Source: Saprospirales bacterium
GTDB lineage: Bacteria; Bacteroidota; Bacteroidia; Chitinophagales; Saprospiraceae
Assembly (NCBI GenBank): GCA_016719895.1
Contig: JADJYG010000004.1
Span: 310,001-374,000 of the forward strand
Length of the DNA stretch: 64,000 nt
Direction: 5' to 3'
Shown: piece after piece, positions 56,151-64,000 of the stretch
How the letters are laid out: each line of letters starts with the position of its first letter
Numbering within the stretch: position 1 is the first letter of the stretch
Translations under genes and position numbers: made by a program
The notes under the pieces: model-generated
Told to the model about the DNA's origin: nothing
Database searches by the model: none
The model's input: only the letters and a program-made list of their open reading frames with translations

Positions 56151-57449
56151 TCATTCAAAACGTATCGCCCGTACCGGAGAAATTTTGGATACGACAAAAG
56201 ATGGCAACAACAAAAAAAACAGGGTGACGGCAAGGGTACCCAGGTTGATCAACAGCCAGGGAAACCAGGTCAATTGAACCGGCGCATAGGAAAGGTAATA
56301 ATCCGCTTCGTTCAACCCGATTATGTGAAATTTATCTTGCAGGATACAAAATCCAACGCCCAGCAAATTCCCCCAAAAAATACCCGTCAGTGTAATCACG
56401 GCCGCATAATACAAAAATATCTGCCGAATCCGGCCATTCGTTTCACCCAAAGCTTTCAACACGCCGATCAACGTTGTGCGTTCCAACACCAACACCAGCA
56501 GCGCCGTGATCATATTCACAATGGCCACCGCAAGCATCAGACTCAGAATGACTACTTCGTTGTAATCCTGCAACTGGAGCCACTCAAAAATTGCCGGAAA
56601 CTTATCCCGGATGCTCACGCAAAGCAGGTCAGGCGGCAATACCTCATCGTAGATATAAGCATTGTAGAGATCCAGGTCGCGGATATCCTCCAGCCAAACC
56701 TCAAAACCGGCCACCTGGCCTTCATCCCAACCCAGCAGCTCTTGCACCACCCGGATATCGCAAAGGGCGAACTTTCGATCATATTCTTCCAACCCGGTTT
56801 TGTAAATTCCACAAACCTGGAAGAGGCGCCGGAGTTGAGCGTTTTCTTTTACAAAGTGCACGACAAACTTATCGCCGACAGCCACCTGCAAACGATCGGC
56901 GGTTTGGCGGCTGATGATCATGTCGCGCGTGGGAGCAGAGTCTGCCACCCCGATTGGCCGGCCTTCCAACAAATAGGGCTTGAGGTTGGACCAGTCGAAA
57001 TCGGCACCAATCCCCTTCAGCAGGATACCGTCCATGGCCGTTTTGGTGCGAATAATCCCCGGCTTATGGGCAAAGGCCTGAATATGGCGGATTCCTCCCC
57101 GGGAATAGTCGGTTTTTTCCCGGCCGGTTCCGACGCCAAGCAGCGTTTCCGGGGCATTATATGCCACCTGGCGCACCGTGTCCAACGCCGGATAAAAAGC
57201 CTGGCCGATCTCGATGGGGTGCGGCTCGAAGGACAGCGAATAGGCCGTGTCTGAAATATGGATATGCTCCCAAAACTCAAAAATCTTGCGGCTGATTTCA
57301 CTTTTAAACCCTGAAATAAGCGCCGTTGTCGCTATCATAACCGCCACACTGAGCGCCACCGCTACAATCGCAATGCGCAGGATAAACCGGGAAAAATTTT
57401 GTTTCCCGGACAAAGCCAACCGGCGGGCAATAAAAAACGGTAAATGCAT
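56151..57449 (-). CDS. FtsX/LolCE-family ABC transporter permease
   Basis: A 432-residue permease from ATG 57449 (MHLPFFIARRLALSGKQNFS). It has the MacB/LolE layout: one N-terminal helix (29-50), a periplasmic domain of about 220 residues, and three helices at the C-terminus (VVILSLMLAVAIVNMITALLVLVLE and later). The family includes LolC/E for lipoprotein sorting and FtsX. The matching ATPase gene is not adjacent. The frame is open to 57701, but the extra part is not conserved in character and overlaps tyrS. Confidence 0.92.
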   Translation of the reverse strand: MHLPFFIARRLALSGKQNFSRFILRIAIVAVALSVAVMIATTALISGFKSEISRKIFEFWEHIHISDTAYSLSFEPHPIEIGQAFYPALDTVRQVAYNAPETLLGVGTGREKTDYSRGGIRHIQAFAHKPGIIRTKTAMDGILLKGIGADFDWSNLKPYLLEGRPIGVADSAPTRDMIISRQTADRLQVAVGDKFVVHFVKENAQLRRLFQVCGIYKTGLEEYDRKFALCDIRVVQELLGWDEGQVAGFEVWLEDIRDLDLYNAYIYDEVLPPDLLCVSIRDKFPAIFEWLQLQDYNEVVILSLMLAVAIVNMITALLVLVLERTTLIGVLKALGETNGRIRQIFLYYAAVITLTGIFWGNLLGVGFCILQDKFHIIGLNEADYYLSYAPVQLTWFPWLLINLGTLAVTLFFLLLPSFVVSKISPVRAIRFE

Positions 57450-57564
57450 AGAGGGGCAAAGTTCGCTTCCAACTTCCGGAAAAAACCTTATGGAGAGAGA
57501 ATAAAAAATCAAAACCGCCGCATCAGGCATATCTTTCAAATCAAAGCCTAATTTTGCCCCTGTT

Positions 57565-58836
57565 ATGGACTTTATTTCTGAACTCCGCTGGCGCGGACTG
57601 ATACACGATCTCACTCCGGGAGTGGAGGAACATCTGAACAGCGGTATGGTACGGGGGTACATCGGATTTGACCCGACGGCGCCCTCCCTCACGATCGGCA
57701 ACTACGTACAGATCATGCTGCTGCAATTTCTCCAGCGGGCCGGTCATCAGCCTGTGGCCCTGATGGGCGGTGCAACCGGACGTATCGGCGACCCCAGCGG
57801 CCGCGATTCGGAACGCGAACTGAAAAGTTATGAAGAGCTGGGCCGCAATATTGCTTTTCAACAAAAGCAACTGGAACAATTGCTCGATTTCTCCTCCGCA
57901 GCGCCCAATCGCGCCTTGTTGGTCAACAATTTCGATTTTTATGCGGAAATGAATGTGCTGGATTTTTTGCGGGATGTCGGCAAATACCTTACGATCAATT
58001 ACATGATGTCGAAAGAAAGCGTCCAGCGGCGCCTGGAAACCGGCATTTCGTACACCGAATTCAGCTATCAGCTCCTTCAGGGCTATGATTTTGTCGTGCT
58101 GCATCAAAAATACGGCATCACGCTGCAAATGGGCGGCAGCGACCAATTCGGAAATATCACAGCAGGAATCGAACTCGGGCGCAAAATCGCCGACCTCAAA
58201 TTATTTGCTGTAACAACTCCCCTGCTCATGAAAGCGGATGGTAGCAAATTCGGCAAAAGCGCAGCCGGGAATATTTGGCTCGACCCCAATCTTACCAGCC
58301 CATACCGGTTTTACCAGTTCTGGATCAATGCCGATGACCGGGATATACCCAAGTTCCTGCGGTATTTTTCATTTAAAAACCGCGAGGAGATCGAAGCGCT
58401 CGAAGCCACGGGTGATATGCAACAAATCAAACGGGTATTCGCGGAAGAAATCACCAAACGCCTGCATGGCTCCGTAGAGTACGACGCCGTTCAGGCCGTA
58501 TCCCAATTACTTTTCAACCCTAAAGCCGGAGCAGATACCCTGCGCAGCCTCGACGCCCGCACCCTGCGCCAGGTCGCAGAAGAAATCCCCTCGCCACAGG
58601 CGCCCGGCAGCGCCATTCGAAACCATTGCAACATCCTGGAGTTGCTCTGCGAACATACGGATATCCTGCCCAGCCGCAGCGAAGTAAAAAAAGCGATCCA
58701 AAACAACGCTATTGCCATTAACAAAAGGAAGATTGCGTCACCAGATACGCTCATTAGCCCGGAGGACTTGCTGCACGGCCAGTATATCATGGTCGAAAAC
58801 GGCAAGAAAAACAAGTATCTGATCAGAGTGGTCTAA
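57565..58836 (+). CDS. tyrS: Tyrosyl-tRNA synthetase
   Basis: A 423-residue class I synthetase that loads tyrosine onto tRNA-Tyr. GFDPTAPS, GGATGRIGDPSGR, QMGGSDQFGNI and the KMSKS-type KFGKS (residues 228-232) are present, and the last 60 residues are an S4-like RNA-binding domain. The first motif, normally HIGH or HIGN, reads TIGN at residues 43-46, so the usual first histidine is threonine. TAATTTTG at 57549-57556 resembles a -7 box but lies only eight bases before the ATG. Confidence 0.97.
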   Translation: MDFISELRWRGLIHDLTPGVEEHLNSGMVRGYIGFDPTAPSLTIGNYVQIMLLQFLQRAGHQPVALMGGATGRIGDPSGRDSERELKSYEELGRNIAFQQKQLEQLLDFSSAAPNRALLVNNFDFYAEMNVLDFLRDVGKYLTINYMMSKESVQRRLETGISYTEFSYQLLQGYDFVVLHQKYGITLQMGGSDQFGNITAGIELGRKIADLKLFAVTTPLLMKADGSKFGKSAAGNIWLDPNLTSPYRFYQFWINADDRDIPKFLRYFSFKNREEIEALEATGDMQQIKRVFAEEITKRLHGSVEYDAVQAVSQLLFNPKAGADTLRSLDARTLRQVAEEIPSPQAPGSAIRNHCNILELLCEHTDILPSRSEVKKAIQNNAIAINKRKIASPDTLISPEDLLHGQYIMVENGKKNKYLIRVV

Positions 58837-58877
58837 GAAACCGTCTGAAGGCCCTTGTCGGGCGACAGACGGTTTCT
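58836..58877. terminator. 12-bp hairpin spanning both stop codons
   Basis: AGAAACCGTCTG (58836-58847) and CAGACGGTTTCT (58866-58877) form a perfect stem, with an inner GCCC/GGGC pair in the loop. The last base of the tyrS stop and two bases of the barrel gene's stop (TAG, 58876-58878) lie in the stem. There is no T tract, so it is a likely but unproven bidirectional terminator. Confidence 0.6.
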
Positions 58878-60501
58878 AAAACCGGGCCGTTAAGCCGCCC
58901 AGGAAATTCAGGCCAAACATCGGGTAATCCAGCCAGCGTGCGCGAGTGTTGTTCAACACGTTGTTGATATCGAGAAAAACGCCAATGTTATCGGTCAGCC
59001 GGTAGGAGCCTCCGAAACTCAGGTCGAAAAGGCCGCCGGTGTAATAATTCAAGCCTTCGCTGTCTTTGAAAGCGATGCCGTCAGCCAGGTAAACCTCGCC
59101 TTTCAGGGTGGCTTTACCACCCAATACGGAATATACAGCGCTGGCATTAACCTCCAGGCTTGGTATCCCCCAATGCTCGTCTTCCTGGTACAGATCAAAG
59201 GTGTTCTGGCTGATCGTACCGGTAATCACCAGGCTCTTGATCAGCTTCAGTTTGACCGTACCCTGTATATTGAAAATATTGGCCGAATCATACACAACGC
59301 CGAACCGGGTCACGCCGGGTCTTCCGACAGAGTCGAATTGCGTTTGAAACAGCGCCAGGTCGCCGGCTTTGCCGTACCCTGCCTGTCCCTGGTAATCAAG
59401 CCAGCCCAAACTGCCCTTGACGCCGCCGAAATACTGCCGCCAGGCGGTATTGCGCAATTCCACGCCGCGCATCTGAATAAAGGGATTGTATTCTGCCAGG
59501 CGACGGTAGGTGTTTTTGCGCAAATCGCCGCCGGCGCCGGCGAATAATTGGAGCCCATCGCCCCAAAGGCGCAAATTCAACTCGACATCCGGAAAAAACT
59601 GAAACTCGTCGCGATTGCTGGCGAAAACGGCGCCAATTTTCAGGCGCAGGAAGTCGGCGTGAAAGGAGAAGCTGGGATGCAGGTAAATATTGTTGAGGTT
59701 CTGCTTGGCAGTATCATTGTAGGTGGTAAAATCGGTGCGAATGCCCACCCGCAGCGGGTGTTTTTCTGCAAACCATTTGGTCGCACTGAAATTCAGGTCA
59801 AAGCCGGTTTCCTTGTTGGAGTAATAATCCGTCAGGAAATACAAGGTTGGGGCAGCCGAAAAATTCAGATCCATATCCGTGCGCTCACTGTTGTACAAGC
59901 GGCCTCCGATGTCCAGTATCTTAAAATCCTGCCGCACTTGCTCGGCGGTATATTCGAGTGAATCGTGATCGTAGCCGTAATAATACACCCGGTCATACGT
60001 ATAACCAACCCGGCCTTCCAAAGCCAGGTTCTTGTCGAGGTACAGATTGCCGTTAACCAGCCCATCCGTATTGGCAAAGCGCTGGTTTTCGAACGATTTC
60101 TTGTTGGCATTGTGGTGCCGCAGCCAGAATTTGCCGTCAAATTTTTCTCCCGACTGGAACGCATAGCCCAGCTCGCCGTATAAGGAAGCCGGTACGCCGC
60201 CGCCCGCTTTAACATAACCGTGATAATCTTCCTCCCGCTTACCCGATTTCATACCGATCGGGCGTAGGGTTGGCGCCGCGTAGGTGACGGTCAAAGGTTT
60301 CGGAAGCACGAGGTAATCCTGCCGTTTCGTGGTGGTATCCAATGGCGGCAGCGCAGGCGGCACGTCAATTTTATTGGACTCCAGCAAGCTGGCATCAAAT
60401 GCTTTGATGATATCGACATTTTCGGTAGGCAATTCTTTTTGCGCAAGGGTGAAGGAAAGCGACACGCAAAAAGAAAGCAGGGAAAGTGTTATTTTTTTCA
60501 T
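58876..60501 (-). CDS. Outer-membrane beta-barrel protein (TonB-receptor-like barrel without plug)
   Basis: A 541-residue protein with a signal peptide (MKKITLSLLSFCVSLSFTLA). Residues 20-85 are a polar periplasmic stretch; residues 90-541 show regular strand/turn alternation (YHGYVKAGGGVPASLYGELGYAF, VGYTYDRVYYYGYD) and the end DINNVLNNTRARWLDYPMFGLNFLGGLTARF, a terminal pattern of TonB-dependent receptor barrels. No plug domain or TonB box is seen. The upstream gene encodes a giant TPR protein, 90 bases away on the same strand. Confidence 0.8.
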   Translation of the reverse strand: MKKITLSLLSFCVSLSFTLAQKELPTENVDIIKAFDASLLESNKIDVPPALPPLDTTTKRQDYLVLPKPLTVTYAAPTLRPIGMKSGKREEDYHGYVKAGGGVPASLYGELGYAFQSGEKFDGKFWLRHHNANKKSFENQRFANTDGLVNGNLYLDKNLALEGRVGYTYDRVYYYGYDHDSLEYTAEQVRQDFKILDIGGRLYNSERTDMDLNFSAAPTLYFLTDYYSNKETGFDLNFSATKWFAEKHPLRVGIRTDFTTYNDTAKQNLNNIYLHPSFSFHADFLRLKIGAVFASNRDEFQFFPDVELNLRLWGDGLQLFAGAGGDLRKNTYRRLAEYNPFIQMRGVELRNTAWRQYFGGVKGSLGWLDYQGQAGYGKAGDLALFQTQFDSVGRPGVTRFGVVYDSANIFNIQGTVKLKLIKSLVITGTISQNTFDLYQEDEHWGIPSLEVNASAVYSVLGGKATLKGEVYLADGIAFKDSEGLNYYTGGLFDLSFGGSYRLTDNIGVFLDINNVLNNTRARWLDYPMFGLNFLGGLTARF

Positions 60502-60590
60502 TTTATTTCGATTTAAAACAGGTCAGCGGCATAGGGAAACAAATGGGTTTGTCCGAAAAAAAGAGCCGGTGTTGGTTTGTCCGGCGCCCT

Positions 60591-63500
60591 TTAATTGCCC
60601 TCGTCCAAATCCAGCAACTCAATGCCTTTGGCGCCGCTGGGCTGGGCCGGTCTGGCCGGTCCCCCGCCATTGAGCTTGTTGTATTTTTCCCGGGCCTCCG
60701 CCAGGATTTTTGGATCGCCTTTGAAATTCTCCAAAACCGCTTCCAGGGCCGCACTTGCGCTGTTTTTATCGCCTTGATCGGCATACACATCCGAAGCAAG
60801 AATCAAGTTGCGCGCGATCCAGTCGTCAAAGCCGGCGCTGGCTTGGATGGCGGTGGTAATCAGGTCTTCTGCCTGGGCGTAATTCTTTTGGCGATACAGA
60901 ATCTGCGCTTGCAGGTGATAGGCTTCCGCCATAATTACCGTGGTAGAACTTTGAGTTACCCGTTGAAGGGCGGGCATTGCGCGGGCAAAATCGCCGCGGT
61001 CATACGCCATTTTCCCCAGGTAATAATTGGCCGTGGCCACCTGTTCGGGAGAAGCCAGCGTGGCGGTAGATACTTTTTGGGCATATTCCGTGAGCACAGC
61101 CGAATTGTTGGTGGCGTAAGCCGAACGCATGATGAGCACCTGCGCCTCGAAGCGCGACGATTCCGTGGTTGCAGACTCTTCCCATTTACGGGCGTATTCC
61201 AGCGTTGAAGGGTAGTCTTTGGTATAGTTATAGGACAACAAAGCCGCTTTCTCGCAGGATTTCGGGTAATATCTGCTTTGGCCCTTACCGGCCACCATGG
61301 CATAATCTTTCATGGCCAGGTCGAATTTCGATATACCCGGCTGCGAGTAGCTTTCAGCGCGCAGGTAATAGGCCGGAAGCGAATAGCGGCCATTGGGGTA
61401 CCGGGCAAGGTAGTTGGTAAAACCCTCGATGGCTTGCGTATACCGGCCAGATTGGTACTGAATTTCAGCCGACTGGAAGGTCACACTATCTTTGGCGGCT
61501 GTATTGACATTATAACCGGGAACCGTTTCCAGAAAAGCAAAGTACTCATCCGGCCGGTTCAGGTCGCGCACATAGATTTCCTCGATGGCCGACAGGGCGT
61601 CTTTGGCTTCATTGTTTTCCGGGTTATTGGCAAAGACTTGTTTGTAATAGTTGACGGCAGCCGTCGTGTTGCCCTGGTTGTACGAGATAAGGCCCAATTT
61701 GAGCAATGCCTGGTTGATCAGGTCGGACTTCCCCCGGAAATCCGTCACCAGCCGCCGCAACGGCGGCACGGCCTGATCCAGCCGGCTCATTTCGATATAG
61801 GTATCGCCGATTTGGAACAAGGCGTCGTCGGTGTAGCGGCTGCCGGAATACCGGGTAACCAGGTCTTCCAGCGCAATAACCTTGTCGAGCGGATTGCCGG
61901 TAAGGCCTTTGATCATTGCCTTTTGGTAAATCGCATACTCGAACCCGTCATATTTTTTGGTAATGGCTTCATCATAATAGGTCAAGGCTTCGCGGTATTG
62001 ATTGCGCTTGAAATGGCAGTCGCCCGATCGCAAAATGGCATCGCCTAAAACGCCGGATTTGATCTGTTCGGATTGTATTCGCGCAAGGTTGCGCTTGATA
62101 CCATCCACGCTGAGTTTAAAATTAGACAGTGCACTGACATAATCTCCCAATTTCAGAAAATTATAGCCCTGAATGTACTGACCCATCATCAGGCTGCTTT
62201 CTTCGGGCAGGTCATTGTACGCTTTGGCCTGGGTCAGGAATGCCGACAGGTGGTTTTTGCTGAAATTGTACTCCTGGGCCACGTTCGAAATCGAACCGAG
62301 CCAAAACGAACACAAGGCTGCCGTGCGCTTGTTTACGGGGAATTCCAGCGATTTATTGAAAAAGCGGCGGGCCTCATCCAGTTGTTTATTTTGATACAAT
62401 TGTAATCCGCGCAGATAACACACCTGCTGGTAGGTTTCGTTGAGCCTGGGGGTTCGGTTTTTCACACTTTCGAGGGTGGCTATGGCCCGGTCATAGTCGC
62501 GCGTGTTTAAAAACACTTCGCTCATAAGGGCCTGCGCATCTTCGTAATGTTTGGACGTATTGGGTATTTTCTGCAAGGCGACGAGCGCGTCGCGGTCGTA
62601 TTTGAGTTCGTAACTCAGCTTGGCGTAGTTGAACAAGGCATCTTCCCGTACGGAGGGATCAAAATTCATATTGGCGGCTTGGCCGAAGGCGTTGCGGGCG
62701 GCAAAGCGGTTGTTGGTGCGCAAATAACAGTCGCCCAGGTGGTAGAGGCCATTTTGCCCTAAAAGACTGTCTTGTTTGGAGAGTTGTTCAAAATTTTCGA
62801 TAGCCTGTTTGAAATAGCCGTTCTGGTATTGCGCATAGCCCAATTGGTAATAATCGGTGGCGCGCAGCCGGGCGCCGTTGGTGGCGGCATATTCGAGGTA
62901 GGGCAGCGCGCGTTTGAAATCGCCGCGTTCAAAGTATGCCTGTCCGACCAGTTGGTTCAGTTCTGCGCGGTTGCGCAGTTTATCGTCTTTAGCCTTGGCC
63001 CCCCCGTAAGAAATGACAAGGTCGTATTGTTTTTTGGCAAAATAAATCTGCGTGATGTAATACGGCACGCTCCGGCTGTATTCCTCCGATTTTTCACAGC
63101 GTTGAAAAGCTTTGGCGGCATCGTCGTATTTGCCCTCAAAAAAAGCGCAACAGCCGTAATAGTAGTTGGCTGGATAATACCATTCGCTACGGGTATCTTC
63201 TTTGAGCCCCGACAAGGCGGTTTTAGCCTGCGGGAAACGTTTGGTGACAAAATAACTATAGCCCTGTTTGAACCGGATTTCATCGCGCACGGCGCCCGAG
63301 GCGGCGTCAGTGGGCGCCAGATCGTAGTATTGCAGTGCTTCGTCGTACTTTTTAGCGTTAAAATAATAGTCGCCGATTTCGAGCGCAGCCTGGCTGGCTT
63401 CGGGAGCGGGGGCTTGCTCGCGGAGGAAGTCGTACACCAACTTCTCTGCTTCCGGCAGTTCGAGGCGGACGGCGCACTTGGCATGGTAGAGCTCGGCGTC

Positions 63501-63719
63501 GGTCTTCAGGGCGCGCCATTCCGGTTCATTTACCGGCCGCAACATATCCATGGCTGCGCGGAATTCTTTTTGGGCCAACCCAAACAGATGTTGGTTAAAA
63601 AACTCCAGTCCGCGTTTATATGCCTGGTTGGCCTCGGTGAATACCGTCGTTTGCTGCGCAAGCAGTAAACCGGGGACAAGAAGCAGTAAAACAAAAGAGA
63701 TGCTTTTCCGAAGGATCAT
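60591..63719 (-). CDS. Giant tetratricopeptide-repeat envelope protein
   Basis: A 1042-residue protein with a signal peptide (MILRKSISFVLLLLVPGLLLAQ), then many TPR units across almost its whole length (for example ALQYYDLAPTDAASG, GQAYFERGDFKRALPYLEYA, LGLISYNQGNTTAAVNYYKQVF). TPR solenoids usually bind other proteins; in Bacteroidota such exported proteins often belong to envelope machines. The C-terminus is Pro/Gly-rich. ATG 63719 gives a proper signal peptide; the frame is open to 63782. It probably forms an operon with the downstream barrel gene. Confidence 0.9.
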   Translation of the reverse strand: MILRKSISFVLLLLVPGLLLAQQTTVFTEANQAYKRGLEFFNQHLFGLAQKEFRAAMDMLRPVNEPEWRALKTDAELYHAKCAVRLELPEAEKLVYDFLREQAPAPEASQAALEIGDYYFNAKKYDEALQYYDLAPTDAASGAVRDEIRFKQGYSYFVTKRFPQAKTALSGLKEDTRSEWYYPANYYYGCCAFFEGKYDDAAKAFQRCEKSEEYSRSVPYYITQIYFAKKQYDLVISYGGAKAKDDKLRNRAELNQLVGQAYFERGDFKRALPYLEYAATNGARLRATDYYQLGYAQYQNGYFKQAIENFEQLSKQDSLLGQNGLYHLGDCYLRTNNRFAARNAFGQAANMNFDPSVREDALFNYAKLSYELKYDRDALVALQKIPNTSKHYEDAQALMSEVFLNTRDYDRAIATLESVKNRTPRLNETYQQVCYLRGLQLYQNKQLDEARRFFNKSLEFPVNKRTAALCSFWLGSISNVAQEYNFSKNHLSAFLTQAKAYNDLPEESSLMMGQYIQGYNFLKLGDYVSALSNFKLSVDGIKRNLARIQSEQIKSGVLGDAILRSGDCHFKRNQYREALTYYDEAITKKYDGFEYAIYQKAMIKGLTGNPLDKVIALEDLVTRYSGSRYTDDALFQIGDTYIEMSRLDQAVPPLRRLVTDFRGKSDLINQALLKLGLISYNQGNTTAAVNYYKQVFANNPENNEAKDALSAIEEIYVRDLNRPDEYFAFLETVPGYNVNTAAKDSVTFQSAEIQYQSGRYTQAIEGFTNYLARYPNGRYSLPAYYLRAESYSQPGISKFDLAMKDYAMVAGKGQSRYYPKSCEKAALLSYNYTKDYPSTLEYARKWEESATTESSRFEAQVLIMRSAYATNNSAVLTEYAQKVSTATLASPEQVATANYYLGKMAYDRGDFARAMPALQRVTQSSTTVIMAEAYHLQAQILYRQKNYAQAEDLITTAIQASAGFDDWIARNLILASDVYADQGDKNSASAALEAVLENFKGDPKILAEAREKYNKLNGGGPARPAQPSGAKGIELLDLDEGN

Positions 63720-64000
63720 GTTAAGAGGAATTTCGATTTTCGATAAACCATACCTGCCGTCAGCAGAAACACTCCGGAACAACGGTGTTTCATACGGTTC
63801 GATGGCTTTTTATTTTTGACCAATAATGCTCTAAACGAGTAAAGCCGTGGCGAAAATATGGAAATGCCGTAAAAGTTCTGCGGCTCCGGCGCATTTCGCC
63901 ACCTGGATGACCAAACCCAACCGGGCAGCGCGCCGGAGTCATAATCGTTCCCGTGGAAAGAGGCCTAGCCATCGTGCACAATTTTTATCGCGTTAAAATG
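63720..64000. other. Intergenic right end of the window
   Basis: These 281 bases hold no gene, repeat or terminator I can support. The last three bases (63998-64000) are ATG on the plus strand and could be the first codon of a gene beyond the window. Confidence 0.4.

Noticed and set aside
63790..63981. 63-residue open frame at the right end
   Set aside because: Composition is not protein-like and there is no family resemblance.
1..64000. tRNA, rRNA, CRISPR or prophage
   Set aside because: No T-loop or acceptor pairs typical of tRNA, no rRNA-like conserved stretch, no regularly spaced repeats and no phage genes were seen.

Overview
The window is a stretch of chromosome from a Bacteroidota bacterium, most likely in or near the Saprospiria (for example Lewinella or Haliscomenobacter relatives; this placement is inference). 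The evidence is the set of gene families typical of the phylum: a DUF1599 protein next to a BT_3928-type DoxX protein, a paired M16 peptidase locus, a TIGR00266/AIM24 protein, a 67K-type SppA, DUF983, a CcoI-like copper ATPase and a lamin-tail-domain surface protein with a FlgD-like C-terminus. Several intergenic regions also carry promoters of the Bacteroidota form (TTTG, about 19-23 bases, TAnnTTTG), best seen at 31821-31852. I see no rRNA, tRNA, CRISPR array, prophage, plasmid function or transposase.

Layout. 1-1868: end of a three-subunit proton-translocating transhydrogenase operon. 1939-8800: VOC protein, DUF1599/DoxX pair, LytS/LytTR sensor-regulator pair, GTP cyclohydrolase I and a GT39-type glycosyltransferase. 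9058-12146: a very large secreted coiled-coil protein built on an 11-residue repeat, broken by a one-base frameshift. 12169-17368: P-loop kinase, HtrA protease, DapF, an unknown envelope protein and a nicotinate phosphoribosyltransferase-like protein that seems to lack its catalytic core. 17524-24583 (minus): photolyase, AIM24 protein, outer-membrane protein, YajC and an M16 peptidase pair whose active member is frameshifted. 24875-37582: RNase H-like protein, 2OG-Fe(II) oxygenase, SppA, a polyprenyl-phosphate sugar transferase, Der GTPase, MBL hydrolase, YebC, cobalamin adenosyltransferase, AraC regulator and a mitochondrial-type sulfide:quinone oxidoreductase. 37680-44099: DUF983, thioredoxin, CcoI-like ATPase and a stress group (unknown protein, UspA, Hsp20, CBS protein). 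44472-50658: lamin-tail protein with an in-frame stop, frameshifted lipoprotein, and two different phosphoglucose isomerases in tandem. 50669-63719: membrane protein, thiolase, rhodanese, PAS histidine kinase, YtxH, FtsX-type permease, TyrRS, and a beta-barrel/giant TPR pair.

Three genes (near 11605, 23920 and 47763) are each broken by what looks like one missing base in an A or T run. This pattern suggests under-called homopolymers in the assembly rather than three independent pseudogenes. A fourth gene is interrupted by a clean TAG at 44814-44816, which a homopolymer error does not explain. Repeats include two 159-bp copies of a MITE-like element with terminal inverted repeats (38172-38330, 41429-41587), a 149-bp intergenic hairpin (35098-35246) and a 27-bp inverted repeat (4474-4564).

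Most of the window is ordinary core and envelope biology. The best candidates for something undescribed are the hendecad coiled-coil protein, the core-less NAPRTase-like protein, and the barrel plus TPR pair at the right end. No complete new multi-gene system could be shown from sequence alone.
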